64,000 bases of DNA, taken from the NCBI GenBank assembly GCA_035440755.1, contig DAORND010000006.1, positions 1-64,000 of the forward strand. The letters are read 5' to 3'. The position numbers and the translations under genes are program-made. The notes beneath the pieces were generated by a model. It had not been told where the DNA came from. It did no database searches and worked only from the letters and a program-made list of their open reading frames with translations. Shown here piece by piece: positions 17,335 through 25,682 of the stretch; positions within the stretch are counted from its first letter, which is position 1, and the number at the start of each line of letters is the position of its first letter. Source of the stretch: Aquimonas sp002352135 (GTDB taxonomy: Bacteria; Pseudomonadota; Gammaproteobacteria; Xanthomonadales; Xanthomonadaceae).

Positions 17335-18618
17335 CTAGTCGGCAACGGCCTTTGAAGTCAGCGACGCCGACTCGTAAACCAGATAGGGCGGAGACTTCTC
17401 GTTGATGACCGTTTCATCAACGACCACTTTCGAAACACCGTCGATAGACGGGAGATCGAACATGGTATCCAGCAACACCTGCTCCAGGATCGTGCGCAAA
17501 CCGCGGGCACCAGTCTTGCGAGAGAGTGCCTTGCGCGCGACCGCGGCGAGGGCGTCCGGACGAAACTCCAGATCCACTCCTTCCAAGTCGAACAATCGCC
17601 GGAATTGCTTGGTGATGGCGTTCTTCGGCTCGGTCAGGATCCGCACGAGCGCGGCCTCGTCGAGCTCCTCCAGCGTGGCGACCACCGGCAAACGTCCAAC
17701 AAACTCGGGGATCAAACCAAACTTGATGAGGTCCTCGGGCTCAACATCTGCCAAGAGACGGCCCACGTTGGGCTTTTGATCCTTGCTGCGAACGCTGGCT
17801 GAAAACCCGATGCCCGACGCATCCGCCGAACGCTGCTGAATGATCTTCTCAAGGCCCGCAAAAGCTCCGCCACAAATGAACAGGATGTTGCGTGTATCGA
17901 CCTGCAGGAATTCCTGCTGCGGATGCTTACGTCCACCCTGGGGCGGCACCGACGCGACGGTGCCCTCGATCAACTTCAGCAAGGCCTGCTGCACGCCCTC
18001 ACCCGACACATCGCGAGTGATTGATGGGTTTTCCGACTTGCGAGAAATCTTGTCGATCTCGTCGATGTAGACGATGCCGGTCTGTGCCTTCTCGACATCG
18101 TAATCGCACTTCTGCAACAACTTCTGGATGATGTTTTCGACGTCCTCGCCGACATACCCTGCTTCGGTCAGCGTGGTGGCATCGGCGATCGTAAACGGCA
18201 CATTGAGTAGACGCGCAAGCGTTTCAGCCAGCAATGTCTTGCCGGAGCCTGTGGGGCCGACCAGCAGAATATTGCTCTTCGAGAGTTCAACTTCATCGTT
18301 GCGGCTACGCGCTTCGACACGTTTGTAGTGGTTGTAGACGGCCACCGCCAGCGTGCGCTTGGCGCGGGATTGACCCACGACGTATTGATCCAGCGCCTCA
18401 AGAATCTCGCGTGGCTTGGGCAGGTGACTGCGTGTCGTCGCGCCCTTCTCTTCGAGCTCTTCGCGGATGATGTCATTGCAGAGCTCAACGCATTCATCGC
18501 AAATGAACACGCTGGGGCCAGCGATCAGCTTGCGAACCTCGTGCTGGCTCTTTCCGCAAAAAGAACAGTAGAGGATTTTTCCACTGTCACCTGAGCGACC
18601 TTGACGCTCTTCAGTCAT
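17335..18618 (-). CDS. clpX: ATP-dependent Clp protease ATPase subunit ClpX
   Basis: AAA+ unfoldase that feeds substrates to ClpP. The N-terminal four-cysteine zinc domain reads CSFCGKSQ...CDECVELC (about 18-45). Walker A is GPTGSGKTLLAETLA and Walker B includes GIVYIDEIDKI; the pore GYVGED and ClpP-contact loop IGFSAS, near residue 265, are present. The 427 residues match the family. It follows clpP by 162 bases on the same strand and precedes lon. Confidence 0.97.
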   Translation of the reverse strand: MTEERQGRSGDSGKILYCSFCGKSQHEVRKLIAGPSVFICDECVELCNDIIREELEEKGATTRSHLPKPREILEALDQYVVGQSRAKRTLAVAVYNHYKRVEARSRNDEVELSKSNILLVGPTGSGKTLLAETLARLLNVPFTIADATTLTEAGYVGEDVENIIQKLLQKCDYDVEKAQTGIVYIDEIDKISRKSENPSITRDVSGEGVQQALLKLIEGTVASVPPQGGRKHPQQEFLQVDTRNILFICGGAFAGLEKIIQQRSADASGIGFSASVRSKDQKPNVGRLLADVEPEDLIKFGLIPEFVGRLPVVATLEELDEAALVRILTEPKNAITKQFRRLFDLEGVDLEFRPDALAAVARKALSRKTGARGLRTILEQVLLDTMFDLPSIDGVSKVVVDETVINEKSPPYLVYESASLTSKAVAD

Positions 18619-18780
18619 GAGGCTGTTCCTGAATTACAACGACGATCCCCCGCGGGCGATCCTTGCGACCGCCAACGGGGGCTGATTCGAGAATACCACA
18701 GGCAATTCGCCGCTCGAGTCAATGCAAAGCACACGCCGGACCCACGCATGGCACGGTTCTCGGCCGTGATACCTGCACCA

Positions 18781-19401
18781 TCAAGCAGGCTTGACAGTCT
18801 CGTCGGGGCGACGCTCAAGCACGGCATCGATCAGTCCGTAGTCCCTTGCTTGCGGCGCGGACAGGAAATTGTCGCGATCCGTATCCTTGGCAATCTGCTC
18901 AACCGGCTGCCCGGTGTGATGCGCCAATATCGCGTTCAAGCGATCGCGGATAGTGAGGATTTCACGCGTATGAATCTCGATGTCGCTTGCCTGCCCCTGA
19001 TACCCACCCAGCGGCTGGTGGATCATCACGCGCGAATGAGGCAACGCAAACCGTTTGCCCGCCGCCCCCGACGCCAACAACAACGCACCCATGCTGGCCG
19101 CCTGTCCGATGCACATCGTAGACACCGCAGGCTTGATGTACTGCATGGTGTCGTAGATCGCCATGCCAGCGGTAACCACGCCACCGGGGCTGTTGATGTA
19201 GAGGTGGATGTCCTTTTCAGGATTCTCCGACTCGAGAAACAACAACTGCGCAACGATGACGTTCGCCATATGGTCGTCAATCGGTCCCACGAGAAAAATC
19301 ACGCGCTCTTTCAGCAGGCGACTGTAGATGTCGTAGGCGCGCTCGCCACGACTGGTCTGCTCGACGACCATCGGAACCAGGTTGAGATTGGTGATGCTCA
19401 T
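18781..19401 (-). CDS. clpP: ATP-dependent Clp protease proteolytic subunit ClpP
   Basis: Serine peptidase that forms the tetradecameric chamber used by ClpX. The catalytic Ser is in GQAASMGALLLASG and the His in LPHSRVMIHQPLGG, with the Asp further on in the AKDTDRDNF segment. I chose the ATG at 19401, which has GAGG 8 bases upstream and gives 206 residues; a TTG-initiated frame begins 21 bases earlier. It lies between tig and clpX; a terminator after tig indicates at least partial independent transcription. Confidence 0.97.
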   Translation of the reverse strand: MSITNLNLVPMVVEQTSRGERAYDIYSRLLKERVIFLVGPIDDHMANVIVAQLLFLESENPEKDIHLYINSPGGVVTAGMAIYDTMQYIKPAVSTMCIGQAASMGALLLASGAAGKRFALPHSRVMIHQPLGGYQGQASDIEIHTREILTIRDRLNAILAHHTGQPVEQIAKDTDRDNFLSAPQARDYGLIDAVLERRPDETVKPA

Positions 19402-19428
19402 GCAGTGATCCTCATTTTGCAAACCACA

Positions 19429-19468
19429 TAAAAGAAACGGCCGCCTGCGCTTGATCGCGGCGGCCGTT
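19429..19468 (-). terminator. Terminator downstream of tig
   Basis: ACGGCCGCC (19437-19445) pairs with GGCGGCCGT (19459-19467) and on the minus strand is followed by TTTCTTTTATG. It lies between the tig stop and the clpP start. Confidence 0.85.
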
Positions 19469-19489
19469 GCTTACCCGATCAAGGCAAGA

Positions 19490-20791
19490 CTACATGCCTG
19501 CCGGACGCATGACCTCGGCAAAGGTCAGTGACTGGGTGCTCAGATCCGCATGATCGGCAATCCAGTCAATCACCTGATCTTCGATCACGCGACTTTGCAG
19601 GTTCTGCATCAGCTGGGGATCGCGACGATAAAGTTCAATGACCTCCTGCGGATCTTCGTAGGTCGAGGCAATCATCGCCATCGTCTCGTTCAGACGATTC
19701 TGGTCCAGTCGCAGACTGTTCTGGCGTGCCAATTCACCCAAGAGGATCGCTGCCTTAACGCGGCGCGCGGCAACCTCAAGGTACTGCGAAGCGTCCACAC
19801 TGGCCGCTGCACCGCGCGCGGCGTTCGGCTTCGATGCCTGTTGGGCGAGTGAATTCGCCTCGGCATCCACCATACCCTGCGGCAACTCGAGTTCCGCGTG
19901 CGAGGCGATCAATGCGTCCACAACCTGTGCCTTCAGACGCCCCATCAGTGCGCCTTTCAGCTCGCGCTCCAGATTTGCACGAACTTCCAAGCGGAAGGTT
20001 TCGACCGTACCGTCAGACACACCGAAACTGCGAATGAACTCGGCGTCGACTTCCGGCAGTGAAGCCTCAGAAACGCGCGCCACCTTGATACTCAGCTTTG
20101 CTTCACGACCAGCCAAAGCAGCAACGCGATAGCCATCAGGGAAGGCGATGTCAAAGCTGCTTTCCTGATCGACCACCAAACCCACCAACTTCTGTTCCAA
20201 CTCGGGGAACAGCGCACCAGAGCCGATGATCGTGCCCGCACGCTCAACACCCTCTGGTGGCACACGACCTTCGGCAGTCACAGCGCTCGATTCGAACATG
20301 ACCATGTCACCGACCGCAGCGGCGCGCGTCACTTCGTTCCAACTTCTGCGCTGCTGACGCAAGGTCTCAATCATGTGGTCGATGTCTTCGTCCTTCACTT
20401 CGGCCACCGGACGAACCACCTTGAGGGCAGACACGTCGACAACACCAACCTCCGGCATGACCTCAAAGGTTGCAACGAAACTGACCTCGGTCGCCAAATC
20501 GACTTTGGTGGCTTCAACTGCCGGCGCGCGCGCAGGCCGCAGATTCTCTTGAACAAGGGCGGTGTTCAGAGCATTGCGAACCACTTCACCGAGCGCCTCG
20601 CTGCGAACCTGGTTGCCAAAGCGCTGTTCGACGACACTCGCGGGCACCTTGCCGGGGCGGAAACCCTTGATTCGCACTTCGCGACCCAACTGACGCAGGC
20701 GCGCATTGATCTGATTCTGCAGCCCATCGGCGGGAAGGCTGACGGTGAGCTTGCGCTCTAGCTTGCCGATGTTTTCAACCAACACTTGCAT
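19490..20791 (-). CDS. tig: Trigger factor
   Basis: Ribosome-bound chaperone and prolyl isomerase acting on nascent chains. The ribosome-binding domain contains GFRPGKVPASVVEQRFG (about 45-60), the exact signature region; an FKBP-like domain follows (about 160-240) and the C-terminal helical arms close the protein. The 433 residues match the family. It heads the tig-clpP-clpX group and lies directly after a five-tRNA cluster on the same strand. Confidence 0.96.
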   Translation of the reverse strand: MQVLVENIGKLERKLTVSLPADGLQNQINARLRQLGREVRIKGFRPGKVPASVVEQRFGNQVRSEALGEVVRNALNTALVQENLRPARAPAVEATKVDLATEVSFVATFEVMPEVGVVDVSALKVVRPVAEVKDEDIDHMIETLRQQRRSWNEVTRAAAVGDMVMFESSAVTAEGRVPPEGVERAGTIIGSGALFPELEQKLVGLVVDQESSFDIAFPDGYRVAALAGREAKLSIKVARVSEASLPEVDAEFIRSFGVSDGTVETFRLEVRANLERELKGALMGRLKAQVVDALIASHAELELPQGMVDAEANSLAQQASKPNAARGAAASVDASQYLEVAARRVKAAILLGELARQNSLRLDQNRLNETMAMIASTYEDPQEVIELYRRDPQLMQNLQSRVIEDQVIDWIADHADLSTQSLTFAEVMRPAGM

Positions 20792-20894
20792 GGTGACTCC
20801 TGGACAACAACAAGTTCAGCGCAGATCGCTGATGGCGGATCCTGAACCGGGGAACCCAAGACCCACGCAGACAACGGATGTTCCGTTGCTGACA

Positions 20895-20979
<85 letters not shown>

Positions 20980-21010
20980 GTTGCCGCTGGGGCCCCGACA
21001 AGACGGGAGA

Positions 21011-21086
21011 TGGTGGGCCGTCAAGGACTCGAACCTTGAACCTACGGATTAAGAGTCCGCTGCTCTACCAATTGAGCTAACGGCCC
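21011..21086 (-). tRNA. tRNA-Lys (CTT)
   Basis: 76 bases with encoded CCA. Acceptor GGGCCGT pairs with ACGGCCC; the anticodon loop CTCTTAA gives CTT. Part of the five-tRNA cluster. Confidence 0.96.
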
Positions 21087-21141
21087 GACCTGATTGAATC
21101 GTCTTGCGACGACCGACGCGTATTGTGCCGCATCTTGGTGC

Positions 21142-21219
21142 TGGGGTGGAAGACGGGACTCGAACCCGCGACCCTCGGAATCACAATCCGATGCTCTAAC
21201 CGACTGAGCTACATCCACC
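21142..21219 (-). tRNA. tRNA-His (GTG)
   Basis: Anticodon loop TTGTGAT gives GTG. The encoded G(-1) at 21219 faces discriminator C73, the identity mark of tRNA-His, and CCA is encoded. The acceptor stem GTGGATG against CTTCCAC has a T-T mismatch at the sixth pair, which is unusual. Confidence 0.93.
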
Positions 21220-21237
21220 ATCAATTTTTTGCAACCG

Positions 21238-21311
21238 CGCGCCTGACAGGAATCGAACCTGTAACCGCCGGCTTAGAAGGCCGGTGCTCTATCCGATTGA
21301 GCTACAGGCGC
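21238..21311 (-). tRNA. tRNA-Arg (TCT)
   Basis: 74 bases without an encoded CCA: the acceptor GCGCCTG/CAGGCGC is followed by G and then CGG. The anticodon loop CTTCTAA gives TCT. CCA must be added post-transcriptionally, unlike the other six tRNAs in this window. Confidence 0.94.
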
Positions 21312-21350
21312 TTGCAATCGGTGCCGCCTGCGCGGGCTTTCAAGACAATC

Positions 21351-21427
21351 TGGTCGGGGTAGAGGGATTCGAACCCCCGACCTTCTGCTCCCAAAGCAGA
21401 CGCACTACCAAGCTGTGCTATACCCCG
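21351..21427 (-). tRNA. tRNA-Pro (TGG)
   Basis: 77 bases with encoded CCA. Acceptor CGGGGTA/TACCCCG starts with C1 as typical of tRNA-Pro; the anticodon loop TTTGGGA gives TGG. It is the first tRNA of the cluster in transcription order. Confidence 0.96.
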
Positions 21428-21539
21428 ACAGGCTGGAAAGCTGTCGCCGGACGACCTTGAAACGGGTCACGCGAGCTGCGGAATGTTAGAGATTTGGCGA
21501 CCTCGAGTCAAGAAACGAGGCGACGGTCCCGGGGCTACG

Positions 21540-22028
21540 CTATTGGTCAGCCTGCAGCACCGCCTCGAGCTCCTCTCGCGTCACAGGCCCCAGAAACTGC
21601 TTGGCGACGCGACCGTCGGGCGCGATCACGTGCGTCATTGGCAATCCGCGTGGCACCTCGAAAGCATCGGGCGGGGCATAGACATCCACGATGCTCACCG
21701 GATAGGTGACCGAATAGCGCTCAATGAACACCTTCATGTGGTCGACACTGATTTCCTCAAACGCCAGCCCGATGACTTCCACATCGCTTCGATCCGCATC
21801 AAGCCGCGCGAACATCGGAATCTCTTCACGACACGGCGCACACCAGGTCGCCCAAAAGTTGACGACCACCCAGGTTCCACGTTGTTCCGAAAGATCAAAC
21901 ATCCCGCCCTGCACGGTCTCCACCCTCAGCGCAGGACGGACTTGAGCCGACTCGGCGGCCGTGACGGAACCACAGAACAACGCAAGGCATGCGCACACGC
22001 CCATCAACAGAAGTCTCGCAGGTATCAC
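21540..22028 (-). CDS. Exported TlpA/ResA-like thioredoxin-fold protein
   Basis: 162-residue protein with a signal peptide (about 1-25, LLLMGVCACLALFCGSVTA) and a thioredoxin fold of the TlpA class with the active site WCAPC in NFWATWCAPCREEIP. It probably reduces disulfides of periplasmic proteins, for example in cytochrome c maturation, but the substrate is not indicated. The GTG start overlaps the stop of the YihY-family gene by four bases, so it is translated from the coaE-YihY operon. The cis-Pro region reads GLPMTHVIAPDG. Confidence 0.85.
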   Translation of the reverse strand: MIPARLLLMGVCACLALFCGSVTAAESAQVRPALRVETVQGGMFDLSEQRGTWVVVNFWATWCAPCREEIPMFARLDADRSDVEVIGLAFEEISVDHMKVFIERYSVTYPVSIVDVYAPPDAFEVPRGLPMTHVIAPDGRVAKQFLGPVTREELEAVLQADQ

Positions 22029-23314
22029 TTCTCATCTCCGTCGGGATGGCTTGGTCGGTCGAAGAGCTTGCTGACTGGCACCGCCAAGGCCGGTCGCATG
22101 TCATCAGCCAGCGCGCGCAATATCTCGGCAATCTGCCTGCCGATGGCGTCCTGATGCAATGAGGCAGGCACAGGCTGCAGGGGAATGCGCAAGCCAGTGG
22201 GCTCGTACACATCGGCCAGCATCAGCGTATCCAGATCCCTGCTGAGTACCCAGGCACCGTTCTCCATGCGTTGCAGAATGGCCTGTCGCGCCATCGTCTC
22301 GATGGTCCACATCAGCAGATCGTCACTCAAGGTTGGCTCTGAAAGCCTGAGGTCGGCCGTATGGAGCCCGCGTCCGTGGCGCTGCGCTTCGGCAAATCGC
22401 GCCAGGACCCGCAGCAATGCAAACAGCTCGAAACCCTGAGGGAGGCGAGCACCGGCCGGCTGATACCGGAATGAGGACAACGAGGCAGCGAGCGAGGCGC
22501 CAAGCAAGACCACCAGCCACGACAGGTACACCCACAACAGGAAAATCGGCACCACAGCGAGCGCACCATAGATCTGCTCGTAGGAGGGAACTTCACGCAA
22601 ATAGAAGGCAAATCCGGTCTTGGCCCACTCGAACAACAGCGTGGCCAGAATGCCTCCCGCCATGGCATTGGCACCGCCGACGCGCCGATTGGGAATAACC
22701 AGATAGGCCAACGAAAAGGCGGTCAGCTCCAGCAGCGTGGGCAGCCACTCCCAGACCACCCACTTAGATTGGTCCGCGTGTGCCTCGCTCAGAACCCCCA
22801 AATCCAACAGCGATGCCGAGACGGCCAAGCTGGCAACCAGCAAAATCGGCCCCAGCGTCAGCACCGTCCAATACATCAGCACCCTCGCAAGCATTGGTCT
22901 GGCCGTCGTGACGCGCCAGATTCGATTGAACGTATCCTCGATGCTCTTCATCAGCAGCAGAGCGATGATCAACAGACTGATGACACCTGCTGCGGTCAAA
23001 CGCGAGGCGCTGAGCGCGGAATCACGCACCCAGGCTTCCACCGCACGGGCAGAAGCGGGAACGAAATTGGCGAACAGAAAGGTCGTCAGTTGTTCCGTCC
23101 AGGCCTCGAAAACCGGAAACGAGGACATGATCCCCAACACCGCGGCAGCCAGAGGAACCAGCGCAAAGACGGTCGTGTAAGCAAGTGCGCTGGCCGTTTC
23201 AAAACAACGGTCTTCAACAAATCGGTGCCAGAGGTAGCGCAGAAAATCCTGCAGCAGGGCACGGTCCGTAAGACGTGCCAGATTCGACGGCATCCGTGCC
23301 CACCAACCATTCAC
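22025..23314 (-). CDS. YihY/BrkB-family inner-membrane protein (UPF0761)
   Basis: 429-residue protein with about six hydrophobic segments in the first 300 residues and the family pattern ASALAYTTVFALVPLAAA near 42-59 and SIEDTFNRIWRV. The family is often misnamed ribonuclease BN; its function is not established. A soluble C-terminal part of about 130 residues (from about 300) follows the membrane region, as in longer gammaproteobacterial members. GTG start overlaps the coaE stop by four bases; an ATG seven codons later is an alternative. Confidence 0.82.
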   Translation of the reverse strand: MNGWWARMPSNLARLTDRALLQDFLRYLWHRFVEDRCFETASALAYTTVFALVPLAAAVLGIMSSFPVFEAWTEQLTTFLFANFVPASARAVEAWVRDSALSASRLTAAGVISLLIIALLLMKSIEDTFNRIWRVTTARPMLARVLMYWTVLTLGPILLVASLAVSASLLDLGVLSEAHADQSKWVVWEWLPTLLELTAFSLAYLVIPNRRVGGANAMAGGILATLLFEWAKTGFAFYLREVPSYEQIYGALAVVPIFLLWVYLSWLVVLLGASLAASLSSFRYQPAGARLPQGFELFALLRVLARFAEAQRHGRGLHTADLRLSEPTLSDDLLMWTIETMARQAILQRMENGAWVLSRDLDTLMLADVYEPTGLRIPLQPVPASLHQDAIGRQIAEILRALADDMRPALAVPVSKLFDRPSHPDGDEK

Positions 23315-23955
23315 AAGGAAGCACCACGCGCCGATGCATCACCCAGCAAACGTCGCGCGATCTCCAAATACCCCGCATGCAGATCCCTCACAGCATCATC
23401 CAGCATCGAGAGGTCGCCGGAGTTATCGATTACATCGTCGGCAATCGCAAGCCTCTGCGCTCTCTTTGCTTGCGCTTGGATCACCGCCTCGGCCTGTGAC
23501 CCGTCAAGCGCATCACGTCGCATGATTCGTTCGCGCTGAACAGTTTCCGGGACGTCAACCACCACCACGCGATCAACCCAATCATAGCGGTGAGACTCCG
23601 CAAGCAATGGGATGGCAAGCACGACATAAGGACCTGTTGCGGCACTCGCCCGTTGCTGCATGATGGACGCAATCAGTGGATGCAGGAGTGCTTCCAGCAA
23701 TTGCTTTTTCGCTGGGTCGGCAAAGATCTCACTGCGCATCTTGCGGCGATCCAATTGACCATCCTCGGCGATGACTGCGCCTCCGAAGCGACGCTGGATC
23801 TCTGCCAAAGCCGGCTGCCCCGGTGCGACCAGCTCACGCGCAATCACATCGGCGTCAATTACTTCGATACCCAAAGATGCAAAACGCTGGGTCACCTCGG
23901 ACTTTCCCGAGCCAATGCCACCTGTCACAGCAACGATGAAGGGCCCTGCGCGCAT
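23311..23955 (-). CDS. coaE: Dephospho-CoA kinase
   Basis: Catalyses the last step of coenzyme A synthesis, phosphorylating dephospho-CoA. The P-loop is VTGGIGSGKSEV near the N-terminus, followed by IDADVIARELV and the LID-region residues RRDALDGSQAEAVIQAQ. I chose the ATG at 23955 with GAGG five bases upstream, giving 214 residues. It begins a tightly overlapping group with the YihY-like and TlpA-like genes, which have no obvious functional link to CoA. Confidence 0.94.
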   Translation of the reverse strand: MRAGPFIVAVTGGIGSGKSEVTQRFASLGIEVIDADVIARELVAPGQPALAEIQRRFGGAVIAEDGQLDRRKMRSEIFADPAKKQLLEALLHPLIASIMQQRASAATGPYVVLAIPLLAESHRYDWVDRVVVVDVPETVQRERIMRRDALDGSQAEAVIQAQAKRAQRLAIADDVIDNSGDLSMLDDAVRDLHAGYLEIARRLLGDASARGASL

Positions 23956-24025
23956 GCACACCTCGCTGAATGCCCGCGAAGTCTGTCACATACGCCTCGC
24001 CGATGCAGCCATCGCGGCTACGGAA

Positions 24026-24376
24026 TCAGCGCTTTAGAACGCTCACCGCCTGAACAAGCCAACCCAGAATCAGCAGACTGCCACCCACAGGGGCGAGCCG
24101 CGTTGGCCATTGCCAGAGCGCCGCACCAATCAGGCTTCCCGCAAACAGTGTCACGCCGATCAGCAACACGAAGAGACCTGCTCGGCGCAGCTTCCCGGAC
24201 GCCGTCTGGGCCAACAGAAACAACGCCAAAGCATGCGGAAGAAGGTAAGCCACTGCCGTCTCGACCCAGATTTGCGGCTGCCCGCTCAGCCCGTGTGAGG
24301 CATACGCCCCCAGTGCCACGGCGGCGGCACAGTAGATGGCAGCGAGGGCCGCCACAGCGCGTTCAACAAGGGACAT
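24026..24376 (-). CDS. DUF423 family small membrane protein
   Basis: 116-residue protein with four hydrophobic helices and the family-typical start with GAYASHGL and the PHALALFLLAQ and GTRL-like APVGG segments near the end (YgdD-like). Function unknown. The ATG at 24376 has GGAG seven bases upstream; a longer frame to 24412 lacks support. It lies 70 bases upstream of coaE on the same strand. Confidence 0.8.
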   Translation of the reverse strand: MSLVERAVAALAAIYCAAAVALGAYASHGLSGQPQIWVETAVAYLLPHALALFLLAQTASGKLRRAGLFVLLIGVTLFAGSLIGAALWQWPTRLAPVGGSLLILGWLVQAVSVLKR

Positions 24377-24428
24377 TTCAACGCTCCAGTGCATTCGACG
24401 ACACGCGCACACGCCTAGGCCTACGCCG

Positions 24429-24458
24429 AAAAAACGACGGGCCGGATCGGCCCGTCGT
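24429..24458 (-). terminator. Terminator of the Gld-type ABC cassette
   Basis: A perfect 10-base stem (ACGACGGGCC with GGCCCGTCGT, 5-base loop) is followed on the minus strand by TTTTTT. It lies 6 bases after the DUF4340 stop. Confidence 0.92.
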
Positions 24459-24464
24459 CCCGTC

Positions 24465-25682
24465 TCATTCCTTCGGCTTCAAGTAGGCATCCAAGGACTT
24501 ACGCAACTGCTCGGCCTTGAACACCGGAAGCTGGAATACCCGGCCCTGAAACCTTGCTTGCAGTTTCCTCAGCTCTTCCTCGACAGGTTGACGTCGCGTC
24601 GTTGCATCCTGCTCCGGGTTGCTGAGCGCGAGGGGTTCGGATTCAACCTCAGCCGCCGGGGTCGCTTCTGCCTTTGCCGCATCACCTTCGGCAGGCGTGG
24701 CGACCTCTGTCTGTTTGGCAGCAAGACGGGCTTGATAGGCGTTGATCTCGCGCTCCTGCTCACCCTTGATCCACGCGTCCAACCGCGCGGCATCCAAGTT
24801 TGCCGCCCAAGCAGACCACACCTTGCCGTCCACGTCCCACAGGCGCGCCTGTATCTGCAGACCTTCGCGCGTGGTGAGCGTCGCCATCGTCACTGACGAC
24901 TCGTCCGTCATGGGATAGGCCGATGCCTCCGCCACATCGTCCAATCGCAGCCCACTGAACACGCCAGCGGTACTGTCGACAACCACCTCGCTCGCCAACT
25001 CACGTCCACGCGGCAACTCGACCAGCGTGAACTGAGCGACACCACCGGACGCTGCGGGCACGATTTCCATAGGCTTGACCTTGGGCAAGGCGATGCTCAA
25101 GTTCCCAATTCGCGCAGCCGCCACATCCACCAGATCGCGCTGCAACCAGTTGCTCAAGGCCGAGTCGACCGCGATGTTCTGGTCAATCAACCAGGTTTGA
25201 TCTTCGCCCGTCTCGCGAACAAACGTCCCGCTGCCAGTGTTCGGGTTGCGGCCAAACAGGAGACTGATTTCCGGGCTCAGACCCTCTAGCACGACCTGCA
25301 GACTCTTCGCTCCGGGCTCGCTCACGTCCTCAACACCAAGCGCCGCGAACGACTCCTTGCGTTGCGTCTTCGGCTCGATGCGCTGCGCATCCGCCAGCTT
25401 CAGCAGGAAACCTCTCAGCTTGTCGACGTCCGCCGGGTAGGACGCACGTTCCACCACAGTCCAGCTCTCGCCCTCACGCTTGAGCGAAACCAGCGCCTTG
25501 CCGCCCGCGCCAATCACGCGCAAGCCCGACACGTCATTCAGTCTGGCACGCAGACCTTCCACCAGCGGGCCGGGCTGCACGGCTTCCTGGGCTGGTTTAC
25601 GACTGTCGCCCAAGTAGATCGCCGCACCCAGCAGGACCACGCCGAGCACGCCTGTCCAGATGAGGTTTTTCGGATGAATCAT
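24465..25682 (-). CDS. DUF4340 domain protein of Gld-type ABC cassette
   Basis: 405-residue protein with one N-terminal membrane segment (LIWTGVLGVVLLGAAIYLG, about 6-24) and a large presumably periplasmic region with repeated small beta-rich units (GESWTVVERASYPADVDKLR). A low-complexity Ala/Glu stretch (about 325-365) precedes a C-terminal helix. DUF4340 proteins regularly accompany GldG/ABC-2 genes. The ATG overlaps the GldG-like stop by four bases, placing it last in a four-gene operon that ends in a strong terminator. Confidence 0.82.
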   Translation of the reverse strand: MIHPKNLIWTGVLGVVLLGAAIYLGDSRKPAQEAVQPGPLVEGLRARLNDVSGLRVIGAGGKALVSLKREGESWTVVERASYPADVDKLRGFLLKLADAQRIEPKTQRKESFAALGVEDVSEPGAKSLQVVLEGLSPEISLLFGRNPNTGSGTFVRETGEDQTWLIDQNIAVDSALSNWLQRDLVDVAAARIGNLSIALPKVKPMEIVPAASGGVAQFTLVELPRGRELASEVVVDSTAGVFSGLRLDDVAEASAYPMTDESSVTMATLTTREGLQIQARLWDVDGKVWSAWAANLDAARLDAWIKGEQEREINAYQARLAAKQTEVATPAEGDAAKAEATPAAEVESEPLALSNPEQDATTRRQPVEEELRKLQARFQGRVFQLPVFKAEQLRKSLDAYLKPKE

